This document shows, piece by piece, positions 39,204 to 44,767 of a stretch of 44,767 nucleotides of DNA (positions are counted from its first letter, which is position 1; each line of letters opens with the position of its first letter). The translations under genes were made by a program, and so were the position numbers. The DNA comes from a virus. Location of the stretch: IMG/VR virus record IMGVR_UViG_3300025128_000088, positions 1 through 44,767 of that record. One strand, given 5' to 3'. Below the pieces are notes generated by a model. The model was not told where the DNA came from, did not search any database, and saw only the letters and a list, made by a program, of their open reading frames with translations.

Positions 39204-41783
39204 ATGCCAAAAGACTCAGTCGTCATAAATGGTTTTAATGGAGGTTTAAATGTCGACTCTTCTACTTCTGATTTAGTTTCAGATGGAAGAGGTAAAGACC
39301 AACTTGCTGAAATGGAACAGGTATATACTGATCAAATAGGTAAAGTTGTTGCTAAACATCCTAAAATAACTGAAGGTGTTCCTACAGGCTTGACGTCTGC
39401 CCCTGGTCCTGATTATGATGGAACCGACACTCTTATACACGATGGGAAGCTTTACCAGCATAATGGTTTATATAAAATGGGAGATGAAGTTGTTTGGAGT
39501 GGAGCTACAAATTATCAAGCAGCAACACCTACTGCAGGTGCTTATAATCCAGTGGTTGCTCTTTCAAATAATAGTGGTAATGGATTAGATGTAAAGTTTG
39601 AGCCAAAAACAGATGGTATTGTTATCTTTCAAGGCGAAAATAGCACTTTAGGCGAAAGTATTACTGGGCATATTTTGTTTGATGAAGCAGGTCAGTCTAT
39701 TAATGATGATCATATAAGATTTTCTATTGACGGTGATAGTGATGGAAGATCTGGCGAGTCATCTATAAACCCAATGGATACATGGATTCATACCAATACT
39801 CATTCAATCGGTGTAACAGCTTCCGACCAATCTATTCACGCCTCGCTTTCTGGCGGCAGTATTGATACATTCACTTGGAAAGATATGACTGCCTCTAGTG
39901 ACGAACCTGCTTTGCTGAGATTTAGAGTAGGTAGGCAGCCTTATGACGATAGCAGCTGGGGTACTCCTTATAGTGAGAATGGTGCTTTTGGAGTTAATTT
40001 ACCTACTATCTACAACAGAGATCTTGTATTAGAACTTAAATGTGAAGATTTGGTAAAGCTAGACAAGCTTGTTATTTATTTAGACACTGATTACGATGAT
40101 CATATTATATATTATAATTATACATCTAAAGATAGCTGGATGAAGTCTTATGAAATAACTCCAACTGAATTATCAGCTCTATCTAATGATGCAGGTGGAA
40201 CTGGTGCTGCAACAGGCTTTGTTCAGGTTGTAATTCCTTATAACGCAGAAATACATGAAGGCTCAAACTATAGAGGTGATCAATACATTAGGACTGTCGG
40301 CGTAGTTCCTGTATGGGACATAGGGACTACATCAAGTCTTTCACTTCAAGATCCAAGGTTTGAATTAAGATATTTAGGCTTTGCAGATGCAGCTAGCTCT
40401 ACTTGGATGAATAGGATGTTTCAATTTAAACAATCATCTACATCTAATAAAGTTGAATCACTCCTTCGACCTTATTCTAGCGATACAGGTTTTTTAATAA
40501 ACGCAGACTATAAGATAACTATCCCAAAGCCTAATGCATCAGGTGATTCAGGAAAGTTGTATTATAAAGAAATTTTTAGAGATGAGACTACTGAAATAGG
40601 TAGCAATTTTTTATTATTAGAATATGATTATGATAAAGGTGTTAAAGCTGCTAATAGTGAAGATTTTGTAGAGTGGAATAGCTCTAATGAGTTTTCTGCT
40701 GTATTTAGCCTTGCCCCAATTTCTTCAACATACGCCTTAGAGTCAGGATACCCTGATGGAACTACTGAAGTTAATGCTACTTGGAAGACAGCAGCAACAA
40801 TAGGGAGACAAGTTTATATCGGATGTGTAACTCAACCTCCAGGAGGAACAGAAGATGCATCTTTAATACTTAAATCTGCTATTGGTAAGCCTGCTGGATT
40901 TTCAGATAAAACTTATATTGATATTGAAGTAGGTGGAGATTCAATTACTGTATTAGAATCTTCAGGTGATAGGCTATTTGTATTTACGAATAATCAACTC
41001 TCAATTATCAATGTAGCACAAGATATTGAGTTCTTAGAAGCCGAACTACCTAATTATGGTATAGCAAGTAAAAATCAAGTGTGTAAAGTTGGTGAAGGAA
41101 TTGCATTTATAAATGATACTGGAGTCTACTATTTCAATGGGCAGAATTTCCAAGAATTAAAAGGCACTGCAATCTCTACTGCGGTATTTACAGACAATAA
41201 AGCAATATTATATGATGAAGTAAGAAAGCTATTATGGTGTTATGCTGATACAGATACTGTTTACTATTACAGCTTTAAAACGAATACATGGGTAGGAAAG
41301 GATTCTTCTGTAACTCAATTCCCACAAACAAATGGTTCAAACTTTACTGATGGTAAACTTGCTTTTTATAGCACGGACTCTAATAGCTCTATTCCTGTTG
41401 AGGGATATTATTATTCTGACGGATCTAATGTAATAACAACTAACAGGGCGTTTTCTTTCAAAACTGGACGAATAGATTGTGGGGATCCAAGTAGAACAAA
41501 AAGATTTTATTCAATATATATCCAAGCGAAAGCAGCTGTAAGTGTAGGCGTGACATCTATGTACATGTCTTATAGCCTTGATGGTGGAATTACTTATTCA
41601 AGTAACAGACAATTCTTATCAAATGGACTATCTCAATTTAAAGTTGAAGATTTGAGTAGTGAGAGTGCGACTGAAAAACAAGGAAAGACAGGTAAGAATA
41701 TTGTGTTAAAAGTTGAAGGCAAACATGCAAGTACAGAAATAGATGATATTACAATAGTATTTAGAAATAAGGTGCTTAAATAA
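39204..41783 (+). CDS. large tail protein, beta-propeller-like (859 aa)
   Basis: Starts MPKDSVVINGFNGGLNVDSS, the G-G-L/V-N-x-D opening common to phage tail-nozzle or stabilisation proteins. The last third has repeated strands such as GEGIAFINDTGVYYFNGQNF and RKLLWCYADTDTVYYYSFKT, typical of beta-propeller blades in podovirus tail hubs (P22 gp10-like or T7 gp12-like). Likely part of the tail tube, closing the DNA channel. Not confirmed by alignment. Confidence 0.65.
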   Translation: MPKDSVVINGFNGGLNVDSSTSDLVSDGRGKDQLAEMEQVYTDQIGKVVAKHPKITEGVPTGLTSAPGPDYDGTDTLIHDGKLYQHNGLYKMGDEVVWSGATNYQAATPTAGAYNPVVALSNNSGNGLDVKFEPKTDGIVIFQGENSTLGESITGHILFDEAGQSINDDHIRFSIDGDSDGRSGESSINPMDTWIHTNTHSIGVTASDQSIHASLSGGSIDTFTWKDMTASSDEPALLRFRVGRQPYDDSSWGTPYSENGAFGVNLPTIYNRDLVLELKCEDLVKLDKLVIYLDTDYDDHIIYYNYTSKDSWMKSYEITPTELSALSNDAGGTGAATGFVQVVIPYNAEIHEGSNYRGDQYIRTVGVVPVWDIGTTSSLSLQDPRFELRYLGFADAASSTWMNRMFQFKQSSTSNKVESLLRPYSSDTGFLINADYKITIPKPNASGDSGKLYYKEIFRDETTEIGSNFLLLEYDYDKGVKAANSEDFVEWNSSNEFSAVFSLAPISSTYALESGYPDGTTEVNATWKTAATIGRQVYIGCVTQPPGGTEDASLILKSAIGKPAGFSDKTYIDIEVGGDSITVLESSGDRLFVFTNNQLSIINVAQDIEFLEAELPNYGIASKNQVCKVGEGIAFINDTGVYYFNGQNFQELKGTAISTAVFTDNKAILYDEVRKLLWCYADTDTVYYYSFKTNTWVGKDSSVTQFPQTNGSNFTDGKLAFYSTDSNSSIPVEGYYYSDGSNVITTNRAFSFKTGRIDCGDPSRTKRFYSIYIQAKAAVSVGVTSMYMSYSLDGGITYSSNRQFLSNGLSQFKVEDLSSESATEKQGKTGKNIVLKVEGKHASTEIDDITIVFRNKVLK

Positions 41784-41971
41784 TGAGAACTAAGGAAGAG
41801 CGTAAAATACTACACACATCAAATTTAAAATTAAAGCAAAACGATACACAACTTGACAAATCGCGTACAGGAATACGTGAAGAGATTGTACAAATGAATG
41901 GCAAAACATACAAGAAAATCAAGGTTGATCATCAGCCTTATTTTGTTGAAATGAAGATTGAAAAGGAGTAG
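41783..41971 (+). CDS. small basic protein (62 aa)
   Basis: Shares one base with the preceding stop. Lys/Arg-rich and polar (MRTKEERKILHTSNLKLKQN), ending in a short beta pair (MNGKTYKKIKVDHQPYFVEM). Sits between tail and internal virion protein genes. No family recognised. Confidence 0.6.
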   Translation: MRTKEERKILHTSNLKLKQNDTQLDKSRTGIREEIVQMNGKTYKKIKVDHQPYFVEMKIEKE

Positions 41972-41973
41972 AC

Positions 41974-43167
41974 ATGAGTATATCTGGAGCTATTAGTCAC
42001 TACGGGAATACTTCTTTAATTAACAAGAGGTATGCAAAAAGAGCTGATGAAATAAATACTAGACATGGGGTAATTGCCGATGCAATAGATCTCGAAGACA
42101 AGCATTTAATGAGGCAGAAAGAAAGAAAAGATCTTATTAGTTATGCAGATAGTGAAGGTTATTCTTACGATAAAGATTCTGATGTTTTTACTGTTGGCGA
42201 TAATAAAGTTTCCTATCACACATTTAAAGCTGTTAAGCCTTTTTTAGAAAGTGGAATTTTTAATATCTTAGATTTTGACAATCCTCTTTTAAAAGTAAGT
42301 GAAGGACCTGACAATATTAAGACAACCCTAAATGGTGAACCTGCTTTAATAAACCAAGAAGAACAAAATTTGATAAATGCCACAGGTGAAGCTGGAGAAG
42401 CTATCGTCGCGGCTACAGGCTCAGGCAAAATAGACCCTATTACAGGATTGCCTATGCATAACAACGGTCTTGGTTTATCTGCAGGTTTAACTGCATCTAA
42501 CTACACCACTACTTCTCAATATGCTCCAGGAAATTTTAATGTAGGTAATAGCTCTTTTAATTCAGCAGTCCCCAGTATAGCTTCAAGTGGGTCTACTGCT
42601 CCACAAGGCAGCAGCCTCCTTGAAATAGGTAATAATGCTCTATTAGCAGCTAATCCCGCTCTAGGAGTTTTAAACATAGCAGCTCAAGAATTTATGCAAG
42701 CGAAAAATGTTGCAGAACAAAATACTAAAGCGAAGAAAAGGCTTCAGCAGGGCGTTGGTGTTCTTGAAAATAAAATCGGAAGCGTAGAAGATGATTTTCA
42801 TTCTAACATGGGTAATCTAAAAGACAACCTTAAAAGTAGTTTTCAAGATTTTTCTAATTCTGCAAGCGATGCTGTAGCAAATACAAGTAAGAATGTCGGG
42901 AAAATGATTAAAGGCGGCAAAGGTTTAAAAACTTCGGCTCCAGAAAACACTATTGCAGAGTTAAGTAAAACTATTGATGAAAAAAGTAGTATTAATACAG
43001 AGAGAGCCTTTAAAGACTTTAATATAAAAACAGAAGATTTGTCTAGCAAAACGCAAGACTCTATTGAAGATATTGGGTATTCAATTAAAGATATGAAATA
43101 CGAGATTGATACTTTAGAAGAAAACGATGAATGGCATGAGAATATGTTTGGTGGAATTTTTTCCTAG
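41974..43167 (+). CDS. internal virion/ejection protein candidate (397 aa)
   Basis: Start after AAAGGAGTAGAC. Helical and Ser/Ala/Asn-rich; residues about 225-397 form long amphipathic helices and coiled coils (FMQAKNVAEQNTKAKKRLQQ; LKDNLKSSFQDFSNSASDAV). Composition and place before the muramidase-bearing protein match podovirus internal proteins that are ejected with DNA. No membrane helix is evident. Confidence 0.55.
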   Translation: MSISGAISHYGNTSLINKRYAKRADEINTRHGVIADAIDLEDKHLMRQKERKDLISYADSEGYSYDKDSDVFTVGDNKVSYHTFKAVKPFLESGIFNILDFDNPLLKVSEGPDNIKTTLNGEPALINQEEQNLINATGEAGEAIVAATGSGKIDPITGLPMHNNGLGLSAGLTASNYTTTSQYAPGNFNVGNSSFNSAVPSIASSGSTAPQGSSLLEIGNNALLAANPALGVLNIAAQEFMQAKNVAEQNTKAKKRLQQGVGVLENKIGSVEDDFHSNMGNLKDNLKSSFQDFSNSASDAVANTSKNVGKMIKGGKGLKTSAPENTIAELSKTIDEKSSINTERAFKDFNIKTEDLSSKTQDSIEDIGYSIKDMKYEIDTLEENDEWHENMFGGIFS

Positions 43168-43179
43168 AAAGGACTAGAT

Positions 43180-44767
43180 ATGAGTAATGTATTAAAAGCA
43201 TTTAGCATGATGATGGATAGAAAAGCTTCTACTGAGGCTAACAAGGATAAAATAGCCGCGAATGCTGTGAATCTTGTTTATAAACAAAAGCAGGAAAAAG
43301 AATTACTCGCTTTAAACTTACAAGCCAAGTTATTTGAAAAGAATATGAATAAAGCCGAGGCTGTAAGAAGCAGTATAGAGAACGAGCTTATAAGCAATGA
43401 AGGGTTTAGGAAGGCGTTTAACTCTATTAATAAAGAGGAAGACCTTTCGTCTAGCGGTCAGATGGCTTATGATAAAAGTGTCTCTATAGAAAATAACTAT
43501 ATAAACTTAGCGAATCAAGCAAATGCGGATTTACAAAAATTTAAGACCCTTAGAAATAATACTATTGGGATAATGAATAAGGTCACAGATTTAAAAAACG
43601 ATCTTGCACAAGTTTCCTACACCGAAGGAGAAGATAAAACCAGTTATGATGCTGGGGATTTTGAATCAGTTTTTGTTGATTGGAAAGAAAAAAACAAAAT
43701 TAAAGATGATGACCCTTCTTTAGGTCTTTATAATAATGAATTTGCAATTGCTCGATCAGACGCAAATCTAGCAACTTTAAATAAAAAACTTAGTGATGCA
43801 GAAAAAGCAAACTTAGACGCTCAAATAAAGGGTACAAAGCTATCAATAGAAACAGGTCTATTTATACCTCCAACTGAATATCATGATCATACAGACGATT
43901 ATATAGGCTCTATTGAATCGAATCAAAACTCTATTGATGCAACCCTTGAGGGTATAGAAACAAAAGTTATAGACCTCTTTAAGAATAGTGACGGTCAAGC
44001 TGTTAACGATTATAAAAATAGTGCTTTTTATAAGAGTGTTGAAGAAGGATTTAGGAGGGTGACGAACGGTTCGTTATTTAGGCCAAAAATAGAGGGTAAA
44101 AAACTAAAAGAAGAAATGAGCAAGCTTCATAAAGCAGGTATCTCTGGAAAAGAAGGTGGCATTGATAGTAAAAATTATCCTTTCTTATCGCAGCAAGTTA
44201 TTAAAGACGGGCCAACATTCCTTGAACTTGGTCTTGGACCAGGTCTTACTAATCAATTAGTCAAAGCAGAAGAAAGACGCAAAAGGCATCACGACAAAGA
44301 TTTAAGAAAAGAAAATATAGATAAATTTTATCCAGATTCAATAAAGGGTGCAAGTGACATTAGAAACCTTCTTTATGACCATTTTAATATTCAACCTCAA
44401 GCAGAAGCTTCACCTACTACAAATGAAGACTTAAAATCAATCTTGGTAGATATTCAAAACAAAGACGATGAAGATTTAACAATTCAAGAAAACTTAATGA
44501 AGCATGAAGGTTTTGAGCCTGAAGTTTATCAATTAGAAATACCAGATGGAAAAGGGGGCATGAAATTAGACGAGCCCACTGCTGGCTTTGGCCATGTTTT
44601 AACAGAGGCAGAACGAGCTTTATACCCTGTCGGCACAGAAGTGCCAGCAGAAGTTACAATGCAATGGTTTCAAGAGGACTTTAAAAAACATAGTAATAAT
44701 GCTAAAAAATTAGCCGACGACTTGGGGATTGATATAAATAATTACGCAGATACAATGGGCGAAGCTT
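43180..44767 (+). CDS. internal virion protein with T4-type muramidase domain, runs off window
   Basis: ATG at 43180 with AGAAAGGACTAGAT upstream; open to the window end (529 codons). Residues 1-420 are helical and charged with coiled-coil stretches. From about residue 435 a T4-lysozyme-like domain begins: NLMKHEGFEPEVYQLEIPDG (catalytic E443) and PTAGFGHVLTEAE (the T-x-G-x-G-H motif), cut at the edge. Probably degrades peptidoglycan locally during DNA injection, as with other virion-associated muramidases. Confidence 0.75.
   Translation, partial: MSNVLKAFSMMMDRKASTEANKDKIAANAVNLVYKQKQEKELLALNLQAKLFEKNMNKAEAVRSSIENELISNEGFRKAFNSINKEEDLSSSGQMAYDKSVSIENNYINLANQANADLQKFKTLRNNTIGIMNKVTDLKNDLAQVSYTEGEDKTSYDAGDFESVFVDWKEKNKIKDDDPSLGLYNNEFAIARSDANLATLNKKLSDAEKANLDAQIKGTKLSIETGLFIPPTEYHDHTDDYIGSIESNQNSIDATLEGIETKVIDLFKNSDGQAVNDYKNSAFYKSVEEGFRRVTNGSLFRPKIEGKKLKEEMSKLHKAGISGKEGGIDSKNYPFLSQQVIKDGPTFLELGLGPGLTNQLVKAEERRKRHHDKDLRKENIDKFYPDSIKGASDIRNLLYDHFNIQPQAEASPTTNEDLKSILVDIQNKDDEDLTIQENLMKHEGFEPEVYQLEIPDGKGGMKLDEPTAGFGHVLTEAERALYPVGTEVPAEVTMQWFQEDFKKHSNNAKKLADDLGIDINNYADTMGEA

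Noticed and set aside
1-44767. Window as a complete circular genome
   Set aside because: Joining the ends would stop the muramidase-bearing frame a few codons after the junction, inside an incomplete domain, and leave the left-end gene truncated. Sequence appears to be missing between the ends.

Overview
The window is one contiguous piece of an AT-rich, temperate, tailed double-stranded DNA phage with a podovirus-type morphogenesis set. It carries a large terminase, a P22-type long portal protein, a scaffold, a major capsid protein, fibre-like proteins and a virion muramidase. It also has a tyrosine integrase beside a tRNA-Leu(UAA) attachment core and an XRE-type regulator. Shine-Dalgarno sites are strong and canonical. 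The tRNA-Leu core resembles gammaproteobacterial leucine tRNAs, so a gammaproteobacterial, perhaps marine, host is an inference. Both window ends cut through genes (1-400 minus, 43180-44767 plus), so the genome is not complete here.

Layout. 1-6184, minus strand: a replication/recombination module read leftward. It holds a Cas4-like nuclease, a RuvC-like resolvase, a primase-helicase, an SSB-like protein and a RecA-fold ATPase, interleaved with many small genes. 6185-6352 is a divergent control region with an 18-bp perfect palindrome. 6353-7156, plus: an HTH-coiled coil-PAS regulator with a strong internal ribosome site. 7276-12283, minus: a compact operon encoding, in order of transcription, a candidate E2-like protein, a JAMM protease, an E1-like enzyme, a ubiquitin-like protein with a near-terminal Gly-Gly, a PcfJ-like protein and a small protein. 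This looks like a phage-borne ubiquitin-like conjugation pathway and is the most notable feature of the window.

12290-15650, minus: an RNA-rich accessory region. It has a stem-loop-rich leader of about 450 nt, an HTH gene, a membrane microprotein, a tRNA with CAU anticodon, a candidate giant structured RNA of about 870 nt, several microproteins and two terminators. 15650-16067 is mostly noncoding and holds one start-less open frame.

16068-19332, plus: a terminase small subunit-like gene, a zincin-motif protein, attP in a tRNA-Leu fragment with flanking direct repeats, and the integrase. 19417-26450: terminase large subunit, portal, scaffold and capsid protein, ending in a strong terminator. 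26466-35835: head-tail connectors, small structural proteins and several fibre-like proteins. 35848-39202: a lysis-like cassette (lysozyme-like protein, several small membrane proteins) with a phosphoesterase. 39204-44767: large tail and internal virion proteins, the last carrying a T4-type muramidase domain.

How it works together: the PAS-HTH regulator and palindrome probably set the lysis-lysogeny decision. The left arm replicates and recombines the DNA, and the right arm packages it and builds virions. The Ub-like operon and large RNA region are accessory and of unknown purpose. Two genes (1558-1785 and 16068-16802) appear to start at AUC codons, which suggests unusual translational control.
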